The notes: generated from the sequence alone by a model not told the origin. Shown: positions 15,544-24,739, numbered from the stretch's first letter. The stretch: 64,000 nucleotides of DNA from Phormidesmis sp963710175 (GCA_963710175.1 CAVPZC010000001.1:1984001-2048000), one strand, 5' to 3'. Made by a program: numbers and translations.

Positions 15544-18243
15544 TCACTCCGAAGCTGCCGCTACCTCTTCGTTCTCTGCCGCTTCTTCAACTACCGTCTC
15601 TACAACAGTCTCGGGCTCTGCTGCTTTGACACTAAACGTCAGATCGCCCGACTTGCTTTCGTCAATAGCAACGGTGCTGCCTTCGCTAAACGTGTTCTCT
15701 AAAATGAGCGTGGCAATCGGATTTTCTAGCTCGCGCTGAATGGCTCGCTTCAACGGGCGAGCGCCATAGGCCGGGTCGTAACCGGCGTCGGCGACGTGGT
15801 CGATAGCGGCTTCTGACATTTCCAGCACAATTTTTTGGTCAGACAGCAGCCGGTGAATGCGCTTGAGCTGAATGGTGATGATGCTGCGCAGCTCTTTTTT
15901 GCTGAGCGCGTGGAAGAGAATTAGATCGTCAATTCGGTTGAGGAATTCGGGGCGGAAGTGCGATCGCAACGCCCCCAGCACCCGCTCCTGCATCTCATCA
16001 AACTGAGAGTCATCACCAGCCACATCTAGAATGTACTCACTGCCGATGTTGCTCGTCATCACGATCACAGTGTTGCGAAAATCTACCGTACGCCCTTGAG
16101 AGTCGGTAATTCGCCCGTCGTCTAGTACTTGCAGCAGAATGTTAAACACATCTGCATGAGCCTTTTCTACCTCATCTAGCAGCACCACAGAATAGGGACG
16201 GCGACGCACGGCTTCAGAAAGCTGCCCGCCCTCTTCGTAGCCGACATAGCCCGGCGGTGCGCCAATCAAGCGCGATACTGAGTTTTTCTCCATATATTCA
16301 GACATATCCAGGCGAATCAGCGCCTCTTCAGTGTCGAATAAAAAAGCCGCTAGTGCCCGCGCTAGCTCAGTCTTGCCGACGCCCGTTGGCCCCATAAAGA
16401 GAAATGAGCCAATGGGTCTGCCGGGGTCTTTCATACCCGCTCGCGCCCGACGAATCGCCGCTGCTACAGCTGTCACCGCCTCCGACTGCCCAATCACCCG
16501 CTGATGCAGATGACTCTCCAACTGCAACAGCTTTTGCCGCTCCGACTCCATCAGCCGGTTCACGGGAATGCCGGTCCAGCGGGCAACAATTTCAGCAATG
16601 TCCGACTCAGTGACTTGCTCTCTGAGCATAGTCGATCCTTTCGCCTGCATCGCTTGCAGCTTAATATCGTGATCGGCCAGTTCGCTCTGAATTGCTTCTA
16701 GGCGACCATATTTAAGCTGTGCCGCTCGCTCCAAATCGTTGGCACGCTCCGCCTGATTCATCCGCAGGCGCGTGCGTTCCTCTTCTTCCTTTAGTTCGTT
16801 AATGGCACTGAGGGTTTCTTTCTCGGCGTGCCACTGCTCATCGAGTTTTTTTTGTTCTTTAGAGAGGGTTTCAATCTCTTTTTTTAATCGAGTTAATCGC
16901 TGACGAGAAGTTCGATTAGCTGATCCAGTCGTCTCTTCGCCTTCCAAAGAGAGCTTTTCCATCTCTAGCTGCATCAACCGCCGATCAATAATTTCTAGCT
17001 CCTCGGGCTTGGAGTCGATCTCCATCTTGAGCTTGGCGGCGGCTTCGTCGATCAGATCAATGGCTTTATCAGGGAGAAAGCGATCGCTGATATACCGATC
17101 CGACAGCGCCGCCGCTGCCACCAGCGCCGAATCCAAAATAGTCACCCCGTGGTGCACTTCGTAGCGCTCTTTGAGCCCGCGCAAAATCGACACCGCATCT
17201 TCTACGCTCGGCTGCCCCACATACACCTGCTGAAAGCGCCGCTCTAGCGCCGTATCTTTTTCAATGTACTTACGATATTCATCGAGCGTGCTCGCCCCAA
17301 TGCAGCGCAAACCGCCCCGAGCCAGCATGGGTTTGAGCAGATTGCTCGCATCCACATTATTTTGGCCTGCGCCCGCCCCAACTACCGTGTGCAGCTCGTC
17401 AATGAACATGACAATCTGGCCGCTGGAGTCGGTCACTTCTTTAATTACCGATCTGAGCCGGTCTTCAAATTCACCGCGATACTTGGCTCCGGCGATCAGG
17501 CTGCCTACGTCTAGTGAGATCAGCGTGCGGTTTTTGAGCGATTCGGGCACGTCGCCATTGATAATTCGCTGGGCCAGGGCTTCGGCGATCGCTGTCTTGC
17601 CCACCCCCGGTTCACCGATCAACACCGGATTATTCTTCGTCCGCCGCGAGAGCACATGGATTACCCGGCGAATTTCCTCATCACGACCAATCACCGGGTC
17701 AAGCTTGCCGCTGCGGGCTTCTTCAGTCAGGTCGCGGCCATACTTAGCCAGCGAAGGATATTCATTGTCAGCGCCTTGGTCAATCGTCTTTTCAGCGCCG
17801 CCTCGCAGCGCCTGAATCGCCTTCATAATATGGGAGGTATCCACATCAAAGCCGCGCAACAGCCGCCTGCCGATCCGCTCATCTTCCACAAAGCCCACCA
17901 GCAGGTGCTCAAGCGAAATCAGCTCATCCTGCAAATTGAGCCGCGCCCCGTCTGCCGCATCCAGCATCCGATCCAGGCTTTGCCCGAGATACAAATTGCT
18001 GTCAACCGCGACCCGCACCCGTGCCTGCCGCTTGGCAAACACCTCTAGCTCCTGCAAAATCTGCTCAGGAGAGAGGCCGGCTTTAATCAAAATAGTGTCG
18101 GCCAGCCCTGACTGCTCCAGCATGGCCAGCGTCACATGCTCCACCTCCAGGTACTGCTGCCGAAATCGGCGGGCCACATCCTGGGCCTCAACGATGGCAT
18201 CCCAGGCTTTGTCGGTAAATTTGTCTGGATCAGTTGGCTGCAT
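15544..18243 (-). CDS. clpB: ClpB-type AAA+ disaggregase
   Basis: 899 residues. The Clp N-domain (about 1-145) is followed by AAA-1 with Walker A GEPGVGKT and Walker B IVMFIDELHT, a ClpB/Hsp104 coiled-coil middle domain (about 400-525, many Glu, Lys and Leu), and AAA-2 with GPTGVGKTELAR and VLLDEVEKAH, then a C-terminal domain. The long middle domain distinguishes it from ClpC. It rescues aggregated protein together with DnaK. The tail after about residue 872 is acidic (EEAAENEEVAAASE) and makes the protein longer than the usual 860-875. Cyanobacteria often have two clpB copies; I cannot tell which this is. No CIRCE element is visible upstream. Confidence 0.96.
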   Translation of the reverse strand: MQPTDPDKFTDKAWDAIVEAQDVARRFRQQYLEVEHVTLAMLEQSGLADTILIKAGLSPEQILQELEVFAKRQARVRVAVDSNLYLGQSLDRMLDAADGARLNLQDELISLEHLLVGFVEDERIGRRLLRGFDVDTSHIMKAIQALRGGAEKTIDQGADNEYPSLAKYGRDLTEEARSGKLDPVIGRDEEIRRVIHVLSRRTKNNPVLIGEPGVGKTAIAEALAQRIINGDVPESLKNRTLISLDVGSLIAGAKYRGEFEDRLRSVIKEVTDSSGQIVMFIDELHTVVGAGAGQNNVDASNLLKPMLARGGLRCIGASTLDEYRKYIEKDTALERRFQQVYVGQPSVEDAVSILRGLKERYEVHHGVTILDSALVAAAALSDRYISDRFLPDKAIDLIDEAAAKLKMEIDSKPEELEIIDRRLMQLEMEKLSLEGEETTGSANRTSRQRLTRLKKEIETLSKEQKKLDEQWHAEKETLSAINELKEEEERTRLRMNQAERANDLERAAQLKYGRLEAIQSELADHDIKLQAMQAKGSTMLREQVTESDIAEIVARWTGIPVNRLMESERQKLLQLESHLHQRVIGQSEAVTAVAAAIRRARAGMKDPGRPIGSFLFMGPTGVGKTELARALAAFLFDTEEALIRLDMSEYMEKNSVSRLIGAPPGYVGYEEGGQLSEAVRRRPYSVVLLDEVEKAHADVFNILLQVLDDGRITDSQGRTVDFRNTVIVMTSNIGSEYILDVAGDDSQFDEMQERVLGALRSHFRPEFLNRIDDLILFHALSKKELRSIITIQLKRIHRLLSDQKIVLEMSEAAIDHVADAGYDPAYGARPLKRAIQRELENPIATLILENTFSEGSTVAIDESKSGDLTFSVKAAEPETVVETVVEEAAENEEVAAASE

Positions 18244-18394
18244 GAGGGAGGGGAAAGAGGAAAAATGGCGCGTTAGGCCCAGGTTTGGCTGAGGTAATTC
18301 AGTATAACAATGGAACGGTCGCTGGATTGGAAGCCGCGCTTTCGTTAAAAGTATTCCTGTTTCAGCTCATCTATGTTGCCAAAACTAGATCAGC

Positions 18395-18631
18395 TCAGAT
18401 TTCATCGCCCTCAACTGGCGGCACATCTGGCACACTCGCCAACAGCGCATCAAATTTTGTATAGTCGGCGCTTTGGGCGTGGCTCTGTAGCAGCTGCCGA
18501 GTTTTTTCAACGGCTATCTTAGCGTTAATGGCTGATATTAACCACTGCTTCAGGGGTATCTGGTTTTCAGCTGCCAGTTTTTGAGCTTCCTCAAGCAGGT
18601 CAGCAGGTAGCTCTAACGGATATGCGTTCAT
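18395..18631 (-). CDS. Putative antitoxin, ribbon-helix-helix type
   Basis: 78 residues. The opening YPLELPADLLEEAQKLAAEN and PLKQWLISAINAKIA resembles the ribbon-helix-helix fold of HicB/Arc-like antitoxins, with an acidic tail (PDVPPVEGDEI) that would bind the toxin. Its ATG overlaps the stop of the PIN gene by four bases (ATGA), so the two are translated together, with the toxin gene first. Both lie between clpB and gloA. Confidence 0.75.
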   Translation of the reverse strand: MNAYPLELPADLLEEAQKLAAENQIPLKQWLISAINAKIAVEKTRQLLQSHAQSADYTKFDALLASVPDVPPVEGDEI

Positions 18632-19068
18632 TGACTTAGCTTCTCCACTAAATTGAACTTTTTGACGAACTCACCAGGACTCAAAACGGTAACGCCAAAT
18701 TGCAAGGCAGCAGGCAGAAAGTCTTTCTTATTAAAGGTAACGATTGTTTCGGCTTGCGCATTGACAGCACATTCTAAAACCATTTCATCGTCAGGATCGT
18801 TCAGTTGAGGACGCCAGCGGTAGTAGATAGATGTAGGGATGAGCCGATCGGCAAGCCCGGCTAAAATGACGTCTATGCTATCGGGCTCTATCCAAAACTC
18901 TGCTTGGTTGGCTTCTCGCTTGAGAACGTCTGCATATTCTAAGAATAGGGCTTGTGATACGGCTCCTGCAATCAGCCCCTGGCGGATGGCGTTAAGGATG
19001 ACGAAGCTAGCACCTCGCCGAGATCTCAGCGCAGCGACAAAAATGTTGGTGTCAAAGATGTGCATCAA
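18628..19068 (-). CDS. PIN-domain toxin of a toxin-antitoxin pair
   Basis: 146 residues, PIN family of the COG1569 type. The conserved acidic residues are visible: Asp in IFDTNIFVAAL (about residue 6), Glu in LFLEYADVLKRE (about 44), and Asp in LNDPDDEMVLECA with DFLPAA near the end. Such proteins are RNases that cleave tRNA or mRNA when freed from the antitoxin. The partner gene follows with a 4-base overlap. Gene order (toxin, then antitoxin) is the reverse of classical vapBC. Confidence 0.87.
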   Translation of the reverse strand: MMHIFDTNIFVAALRSRRGASFVILNAIRQGLIAGAVSQALFLEYADVLKREANQAEFWIEPDSIDVILAGLADRLIPTSIYYRWRPQLNDPDDEMVLECAVNAQAETIVTFNKKDFLPAALQFGVTVLSPGEFVKKFNLVEKLSQ

Positions 19069-19152
19069 ATCATCCTAAAGCGCCAGGTCAAAGCCCGCGC
19101 TATCTTGGCATAACCAGAGACGGCACTAAAAAGTCATTCGCTCCTTCTCAGC

Positions 19153-19539
19153 CTAACCTCTCCCTTCAATCAGCTCTACTTTATAGCCGTCAGGGTCTTC
19201 GACAAAGGCGATTACCGTAGTGCCGTGCTTCATTGGGCCGGGTTCGCGGGTGACTGTGCCGCCCTGCTGTCGGATGGCTTCGCAGGTGATGTAAATGTCA
19301 TCGACGCCCAGCGCAATATGACCGTAGGCATCGCCCAAGTCGTAGTTATCAGTATCCCAATTGTGCGTCAGCTCTAGCACGCTGTGATCGGCTTCATCAC
19401 CATAGCCAACAAAGGCCAGCGTGAATTTGCCGCCGGGGTAGTCTTTCTGGCGCAGCAGCTTCATGCCGAGCACTTCGCAGTAAAAGGCTAGAGATTTCTC
19501 CAAATCGCCGACTCGCAGCATGGTATGTAATAAGCGCAT
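19153..19539 (-). CDS. gloA: Lactoylglutathione lyase (glyoxalase I)
   Basis: 128 residues, standard for the bacterial enzyme. The four metal ligands known from E. coli GloA fall at the same positions: His5, Glu56, His74 and Glu122. It converts the hemithioacetal of methylglyoxal and glutathione to S-lactoylglutathione. The short form without insertions is the Ni/Co-dependent class. It is divergent from enolase, with starts about 77 bp apart, which joins a glycolytic gene with a detoxifier of a glycolytic by-product. Confidence 0.95.
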   Translation of the reverse strand: MRLLHTMLRVGDLEKSLAFYCEVLGMKLLRQKDYPGGKFTLAFVGYGDEADHSVLELTHNWDTDNYDLGDAYGHIALGVDDIYITCEAIRQQGGTVTREPGPMKHGTTVIAFVEDPDGYKVELIEGRG

Positions 19540-19616
19540 TGTACTGATCCTCTCGTTGTGCCGTATTATTTTCCTGACGGAAAGCGAACATTCTTTAAGA
19601 ATAATAGGCGCAAAGC

Positions 19617-20906
19617 ATGATTGATTCCCTTGACACGGCGATTGAAGATATTCAGGCGAGGGAGATCCTCGATTCTCGGGGTAAGCCCACAGTTGAGGCA
19701 GAAGTCTATCTGGCGGGCGGTGCGGCGGGCATGGCTCAGGTGCCTAGCGGAGCATCTACTGGCAGCTTTGAAGCGTATGAGCTGCGCGATGGGGATGGGA
19801 GTCGCTACAGCGGCAAAGGCGTCCTCAAAGCAGTCGAAAACGTCAATGAAACTATCGCTCGCGAGCTGATCGGGCTAGACGCTTTCAACCAGATTGAAAT
19901 CGACCGTACTATGATCGCCCTTGACGGTTCAGACAATAAAAAAAATCTGGGTGCCAATGCTATTTTAGCGGTGTCGTTGGCAACTGCAAAGGCAGCGGCT
20001 CAGGCGGCAGATCTACCGCTCTTTCGCTACTTGGGCGGTCCTTTAGCCAACGTACTGCCTGTGCCGATGATGAACGTTATCAATGGCGGCGAGCACGCCA
20101 GCAACAATGTCGATATTCAAGAATTTATGATTGTGCCAGTTGGCGCTAGCAGCTTTCGCGAGGCGCTGCGCTGGGGCGCTGAAATTTTTGGCACGCTGAG
20201 CAAAGTGCTCGACAAGAAAGGTTTGCTCACGGGCGTTGGCGACGAAGGTGGCTTTGCCCCCAACCTGGGATCAAACCAGGAAGCCCTGGATCTGCTAATG
20301 GCGGCGATTTCTGAAGCGGGCTACCAGCCGGGCAGTCAGGTAGCGCTAGCGCTAGACGTAGCCGCTAGCGAAATGTATAAAGACGGCCAGTATATTTACG
20401 ATGGCTCAGCTCACTCTCCCGCTGAGATGGTCGATTATCTGGAAGGACTCTCTAGCAACTATCCAATTGTCTCCATCGAAGACGGCCTGCACGAAGAAGA
20501 CTGGGCCACCTGGAAGCTGCTGACTGAGCGCATTGGTAAGCGTGTGCAGCTCGTAGGCGACGACCTGTTTGTCACCAATCCAATCCGGCTAAAAAGGGGC
20601 ATTGACGAACTTGCAGCCAACTCGCTGCTAGTAAAGCTCAACCAAATTGGCACCCTCACCGAAACGCTAGAAGCTATCGATCTGGCTAAGCGCCACCAGT
20701 ACAGCACCGTGATCAGCCATCGCTCGGGCGAAACTGAAGACACCACCATTGCGGATCTAGCGGTAGCGACGCGCGCCGGTCAAATTAAGACGGGATCGCT
20801 TTGCCGCAGTGAACGAGTAGCTAAATACAACCAGCTGTTGCGGATTGAAGATGAGCTGGGTGACCAAGCGGTATATGCAGGAACCATTGGCATGGGGCCG
20901 GGATAA
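19617..20906 (+). CDS. eno: Enolase (phosphopyruvate hydratase)
   Basis: 429 residues, full length. It interconverts 2-phosphoglycerate and phosphoenolpyruvate. Visible motifs: EILDSRGKPTVEAEV at the N-terminus, GANAILAVSLA, VINGGEHASNNVDIQEFM, GDEGGFAPNL, SIEDGLHEEDW, the signature LLVKLNQIGTLTET, and SHRSGETEDTTIADLAV at the active-site end. The ATG at 19617 directly precedes the conserved AIEDIQAREILDS. Single-gene unit divergent from gloA. Confidence 0.98.
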   Translation: MIDSLDTAIEDIQAREILDSRGKPTVEAEVYLAGGAAGMAQVPSGASTGSFEAYELRDGDGSRYSGKGVLKAVENVNETIARELIGLDAFNQIEIDRTMIALDGSDNKKNLGANAILAVSLATAKAAAQAADLPLFRYLGGPLANVLPVPMMNVINGGEHASNNVDIQEFMIVPVGASSFREALRWGAEIFGTLSKVLDKKGLLTGVGDEGGFAPNLGSNQEALDLLMAAISEAGYQPGSQVALALDVAASEMYKDGQYIYDGSAHSPAEMVDYLEGLSSNYPIVSIEDGLHEEDWATWKLLTERIGKRVQLVGDDLFVTNPIRLKRGIDELAANSLLVKLNQIGTLTETLEAIDLAKRHQYSTVISHRSGETEDTTIADLAVATRAGQIKTGSLCRSERVAKYNQLLRIEDELGDQAVYAGTIGMGPG

Positions 20907-20965
20907 TCAGGGGGCGATCGCGCTCAATTGTCAGGTCAGTATCGGCAACGTATCACTTACCTCAC

Positions 20966-21604
20966 TCACCCGGTTTCTCGGGCGATACTTACCCACGACT
21001 GTACAGAAGCTCGCTGCCACTGATGCCTGACGTAGGCGGCGAGCCTTTCTGGCACCTGGTCGCCATTGGCGACAAGCCGGTTGAGCATAATTGCCAGGTC
21101 AGTATCGGCAATGCACCACTCACCAAACAAATTAACGCTGTTTTCTAGCAGCGGCTCGACAGCAGCAAACAACTTTTCGACGGCAGCTAAGGCAGCGCCT
21201 GATAAAGGCACATTTATTGAGTCAAAGTAGATGACTTCAGTTGGGCGTTCCGCTCGAATGGGCATCAGATCGCTGCGTAGCCAGGCCTGAATTTCTCTTG
21301 CTTTGGCCTTTGCTTGGGAGTCGGTGGGGTAGAGACGCGCGTACTGCGATGGTGGAAATATTTCTTCTAAATATTCTGAAATCGCGGACGACTCAGAGAG
21401 ATAGAACTCGCCCTGTGTCAGCGTCGGTACACGGCGCGAGGCAGAAATGCGTGAATAGTCAAGCCGGTGGTTTTCTTTTGTTGCCAGGTTGATTTTCTTT
21501 AAGTTAAAAGAGAGACCTTTTTCAGCTAAAGACACAAAAGCAGACATCACATAGGGGCTGATTAACTGCGAGTCGGTATAGAGAGTCAGGGTAGTTTCAG
21601 ACAT
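20966..21604 (-). CDS. Glutathione S-transferase, YfcF-like
   Basis: About 212 residues from the Met that starts MSETTLTLYTDSQ; an upstream in-frame ATG at 21631 would add nine residues not expected in the family. An N-terminal thioredoxin fold (SPYVMSAFVSLAEKGL, then RRVPTLTQGEFYLSESSAI with the glutathione-binding E-S) is followed by an all-helical domain with WCIADTDLAIML. YfcF-type enzymes have thiol-transferase and peroxidase activity. It converges on enolase (about 60 bp between stops). Confidence 0.85.
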   Translation of the reverse strand: MSETTLTLYTDSQLISPYVMSAFVSLAEKGLSFNLKKINLATKENHRLDYSRISASRRVPTLTQGEFYLSESSAISEYLEEIFPPSQYARLYPTDSQAKAKAREIQAWLRSDLMPIRAERPTEVIYFDSINVPLSGAALAAVEKLFAAVEPLLENSVNLFGEWCIADTDLAIMLNRLVANGDQVPERLAAYVRHQWQRASVQSWVSIARETG

Positions 21605-21721
21605 TGAAGGAAGACCGGTTTTATGCCGCACTCATACATTACCGCGCTGCCGCGCTAGCCTACTAGCGACTGAATTTTCGAAGGGGTGGTGCTACTCTGA
21701 AAATAGTTTGAGTGCTTAGCT

Positions 21722-22510
21722 ATGTCTTCTCCCCAGCCACCGCTATCTCAGCCCCCGCGATCGCCCCAAGAGACCCTCCCGACTATGTATGATCTTCCCA
21801 GCGAAGATCCGGAGGAACCTGGTTTGCCAGATGAGTTTCACGAGTTTCAGCCGCAGCTATTGCGAGAGACTTGCCAACCCACAACGTATCCAATCGACCA
21901 GGTTTTTATCGGCACTGACCTAAACCTCTACTATGATAGTCGTCACACAGGCTGGCACAAGCGCCCCGATTGGTTCATGGTGCTAGGGGTAGAGCGCGCT
22001 AGAAATCAAAGCGATCTGCGCTGGAGCTATGTAATTTGGCAGGAAGGCGTTGATCCATTCCTCGTGGTAGAGCTGCTATCGCCCGGCACTGAGCCTGATG
22101 ACTTAGGGCAAACGCTGCGGGAGGTCAATCAGCCGCCGACTAAATGGCAGGTCTATGAGCAGATACTGCGGATTCCTTACTACGCTATATTTGACCGCTA
22201 CGAAAACCAGTTTCGCCTGTTTCAACTGGTCGGGACTCGCTATCAGCCACTTTCACTGACTGAGCAGCGCTACTGGTTTGAAGAACTCGCCTTAGGCTTA
22301 GGCGTATGGCAGGGAGAATACCAGGGTATAGAAGGACTGTGGCTACGCTGGCAAGATTCAGAGGGGCGGTGGGTACCCACAGACAGTGAGCAGACACAGC
22401 AGGCACAGCAGCAGGCGGCACAGGCACAGCAGCAGGCGGCACAGGCACAGCAGCGGGCAGAGCGATTGGCAGAGCAACTGCGAGCATTAGGGGTTGAGCC
22501 AGAAGGCTAG
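21722..22510 (+). CDS. Uma2-family (DUF820) PD-(D/E)XK-like protein
   Basis: 262 residues. The core (about 40-210) has the Uma2 pattern: GTDLNLYYD, HKRPDWFMVLGV with the acidic D, DPFLVVELLSPGTEPDD with the ExLS motif, and YYAIFDRYENQFRLF. These proteins are very abundant in cyanobacteria and have a restriction-endonuclease-like fold; the biological role is not settled. The C-terminus (about 220-250) is a run of Gln and Ala, encoded by three near-perfect copies of a 24-base DNA repeat, which should form a helix or coiled coil. Confidence 0.88.
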   Translation: MSSPQPPLSQPPRSPQETLPTMYDLPSEDPEEPGLPDEFHEFQPQLLRETCQPTTYPIDQVFIGTDLNLYYDSRHTGWHKRPDWFMVLGVERARNQSDLRWSYVIWQEGVDPFLVVELLSPGTEPDDLGQTLREVNQPPTKWQVYEQILRIPYYAIFDRYENQFRLFQLVGTRYQPLSLTEQRYWFEELALGLGVWQGEYQGIEGLWLRWQDSEGRWVPTDSEQTQQAQQQAAQAQQQAAQAQQRAERLAEQLRALGVEPEG

Positions 22511-22547
22511 TTGGCAACAGTCTGTGCGATTTTGCCGGTCTGATGAG

Positions 22548-22874
22548 CTAGACCAAAAGGGCCAGCATCCCCTGCCAGCCGAAGAAAGCAGCCATGCCTA
22601 GCACAATCGTCAGCAGCAAGTTTTGGGTTAGCCCGCCGACAATGCCAGCAGCGATCGCCCCCACCAACCGCGCATTCAAATAGCTAATCTGTAGCGTGCC
22701 TTCACTGAGCAGCACTTCAGGTACTACAATCGCTGTGAGCACGACAGGCGGTACGTAGCGCAGCGCATTCAGCAAGGCTGGGGACAGTTTGATCCGGCTG
22801 CTAGCGCCAAACATGCTGTAGCGAATGGCAAAGGTAACCAGCGCCATACCAGAGATCAGTAGGAATTCGTTCAT
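22548..22874 (-). CDS. azlD: AzlD-type branched-chain amino acid export subunit
   Basis: 108 residues with four hydrophobic helices: FLLISGMALVTFAIRY at the start, then LRYVPPVVLTAIVVPEVL, LVGAIAAGIVGGLTQNLL and VLGMAAFFGWQGMLALL. RYVPPVVLTAIVVP is typical of AzlD. It follows azlC with a 26-bp gap on the same strand, and the two subunits form one exporter for branched-chain amino acids and analogues. Confidence 0.9.
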   Translation of the reverse strand: MNEFLLISGMALVTFAIRYSMFGASSRIKLSPALLNALRYVPPVVLTAIVVPEVLLSEGTLQISYLNARLVGAIAAGIVGGLTQNLLLTIVLGMAAFFGWQGMLALLV

Positions 22875-22900
22875 TAGGATGGGTTCGCAGTAGAGGAAAA

Positions 22901-23650
22901 TTAAAGGCGGCTAAAGGCACGTTCAGTGAGGACACCGGCGGTGATGCCAGAGATCGCCGCCACCATCAGCCCCAACTTATTTGGCAAAGGATAGGCTGCG
23001 ATCGCCACTGCGCCCGCCACGCATACGGCCACCCACATCGGCTTATTTTTGAGATAGGGAATCACCATGCCAATGAACGTCACCGACATGGCAAAATCGA
23101 GGCCCCAGCCCGCTGCATCTGGAATCATTTGTCCGACGCTCACGCCCAGCAGCGCACACAGCAGCCAGTTAACATACATCGCGATCGCCGCTCCAAAGTA
23201 ATACCAGTGCTTAAATGGAGATAAGCTGCCAGACTCATAGCGGCGAATCGCCACAGCAAACGTCTCATCGGTAAGCAAAAACGCCATTGGCACCTTCCAG
23301 CGCTGCGACAACTGCTTGACATGCGGCACTAAGCTGACGGCGTAGAGCAAATGTCGCAGATTGACCACAAACGTCGTCAACACAATCAGCAGCCATCCTG
23401 TTTTAGCCGCGATCATCCCAACCGCAATAAACTGAGCAGAACCGGCGAAAACCAGCGCCGACATTGCCAGCGTACCGCCTATCGAGAGACCACTACTAGT
23501 AGCAAGCGTGCCAAAGATAATGCCAAACGGAATCGCCCCGATAACTAGCGGAAAGATATCCCGTGCGCCTGCCCAAAACTCGGTGCGAGGCGAGACCGGG
23601 CGAGACGACAGATGAGACAGCGGCTGAGCGTTGGGCATGGGTCTTCTCAT
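22901..23650 (-). CDS. azlC: AzlC-type branched-chain amino acid exporter
   Basis: 249 residues. The family opening FWAGARDIFPLVIGAIPFGIIFG is visible at about residue 25, with six to seven helices and the conserved VFAGSAQFIAVGMI and VVNLRHLLYAVSL. It is the main subunit of the exporter with azlD. An AraC-type regulator is encoded upstream on the same strand, separated by a repeat element (23689-23790) that could affect read-through. Confidence 0.93.
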   Translation of the reverse strand: MRRPMPNAQPLSHLSSRPVSPRTEFWAGARDIFPLVIGAIPFGIIFGTLATSSGLSIGGTLAMSALVFAGSAQFIAVGMIAAKTGWLLIVLTTFVVNLRHLLYAVSLVPHVKQLSQRWKVPMAFLLTDETFAVAIRRYESGSLSPFKHWYYFGAAIAMYVNWLLCALLGVSVGQMIPDAAGWGLDFAMSVTFIGMVIPYLKNKPMWVAVCVAGAVAIAAYPLPNKLGLMVAAISGITAGVLTERAFSRL

Positions 23651-23688
23651 GTAAGGCTACTCTATAGCTTTGGTCACTTTGCTGGAGA

Positions 23689-23790
23689 TATAGCAGATGT
23701 CCTGATGCATTAGGACATCTGCTAGTCGCCCGCTGTTCGCTAGCGGTTTCAGCCGACAAAAGTGTCCTAAGCAACTCGACAGGAGCTATA
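23689..23790 (+). repeat. Structured dispersed repeat, copy 1
   Basis: One of three copies (others at 36159-36265 and 38403-38507) in the same orientation. It starts TATAGC and ends GCTATA. The first hairpin has perfect 12-bp arms (23692-23703 and 23712-23723) and the loop GATGCATT; a second small stem CCGCT/AGCGG follows, then a conserved core from GGTTTCAGCC to AAGCAACTCGACAG. This copy lacks five bases in the left arm of the third stem. It lies between azlC and the AraC gene. Confidence 0.8.
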
Positions 23791-23858
23791 GCACATCGAC
23801 TAAGCGCTCTGTGCAGCAGGCAAAGTGACTCGCAGTACCCAGACTGGGTACTGCTATA
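23785..23858 (-). repeat. Inverted, diverged relative of the structured repeat
   Basis: Read on the minus strand this segment also starts TATAGC, forms a perfect 10-bp hairpin (GCAGTACCCA at 23832-23841 with its complement at 23845-23854), contains TTGCCTGCTG as in copy 2, and ends GCTATAGC shared with copy 1. It lies 15 bp after the AraC stop and may also act as its terminator. Relationship to the family is inference from the shared layout. Confidence 0.45.
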
Positions 23859-23872
23859 TGAACACCGCTAGC

Positions 23873-24739
23873 TTAGCCAAGCGGCAGCGCCAAATCTTGT
23901 ACGTTTTTGCAGCCGCGCGCATATTGCCCTGGCGTCACGCCGACCGTTTTTTTGAAATGACGATGCAGATGACTCTGGTCGGTGAAACCTGTTTCTAGCG
24001 CTGTGTTGGTGATTGACCATCCGGCTACTAAAAGCTGCTTGGCCCTATTTACTCTCACCTGATTGAGATAGGCGTGAGGCGGCAGTCCGACCTGCTTGCG
24101 AAAGGCTCTCAGCAGCCGCAGCGGATTTAAGCCGACTAGCGCTGCCAACTCATTGAGTGAGGGATTGTCAGCATGGTGAGCCATTAGATAGTCGCGCACT
24201 TGTTGAACGGCGCGGGGCTCTTTGCCAACAGATTTGATTGAGGGGCGATCGCTCGCATAGTTATCCACCAAATGAGTCATTCCCCAGAGAAAGCAAGACT
24301 CTCTTTCTAAAGAAGAAGGAGAAGTTTCCAACGTGCGGTGAAGGGCAACAAACTGTTGATTGAGCCGCGCATCGTGAATTACAGGCGATGAAAAGTAGGG
24401 GATGTCGCTCGGACGCTCGGCCAGTTCTACCGCCGCCTGTTGCAACCAATCAACAGCGGGCAGCAGCGTGCGGTAGGTCCATCCGGTTTCCAGCACGGCT
24501 TGCCCGGTATGCACTTCTCCCGGATGCATGACGACTACACTCCCAGATGGGGCGATGTAGGTCGCTCCCCGGTATTCAAATTCCATCGCTCCAGATTCTA
24601 CAATAGCGATGCCAAATCCTTCATGCGCATGGCGCGAAAACGCACAGGTAATGTAGGTAGCGTGCAGCATCTCCAGATCGCGCAGCACCGGATCGCGCCA
24701 AAAGTGGGTGTGCTCTTTAGGGGCGGGCGGGCGTCTCAT
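23873..24739 (-). CDS. AraC-family transcriptional regulator
   Basis: 288 residues. An N-terminal cupin-like sensor domain (about 25-110: FSRHAHEGFGIAIVESG, VVVMHPGEVHTG) is followed by two helix-turn-helix units (about 185-280: LNELAALVGLNPLRLLRAFRK and ALETGFTDQSHLHRHFKKTVGVTPGQY). Regulators of this form are often linked to azlCD-type amino acid exporters, and azlC follows on the same strand after the repeat segment, so it probably activates azlCD in response to an amino acid. Confidence 0.92.
   Translation of the reverse strand: MRRPPAPKEHTHFWRDPVLRDLEMLHATYITCAFSRHAHEGFGIAIVESGAMEFEYRGATYIAPSGSVVVMHPGEVHTGQAVLETGWTYRTLLPAVDWLQQAAVELAERPSDIPYFSSPVIHDARLNQQFVALHRTLETSPSSLERESCFLWGMTHLVDNYASDRPSIKSVGKEPRAVQQVRDYLMAHHADNPSLNELAALVGLNPLRLLRAFRKQVGLPPHAYLNQVRVNRAKQLLVAGWSITNTALETGFTDQSHLHRHFKKTVGVTPGQYARGCKNVQDLALPLG

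Noticed and set aside
15343..15702. Plus-strand frame of 119 residues at the clpB 3' end
   Set aside because: It overlaps clpB in antisense, has no domain and an improbable Cys/Arg-rich composition.
17264..17815. 183-residue frame antisense to clpB
   Set aside because: Composition mirrors the AAA-1 coding strand; clpB reads through without break.
22380..22460. Tandem DNA repeat as a possible CRISPR or minisatellite
   Set aside because: The 24-base units encode the Gln/Ala tail of the Uma2 protein in frame, without spacers.
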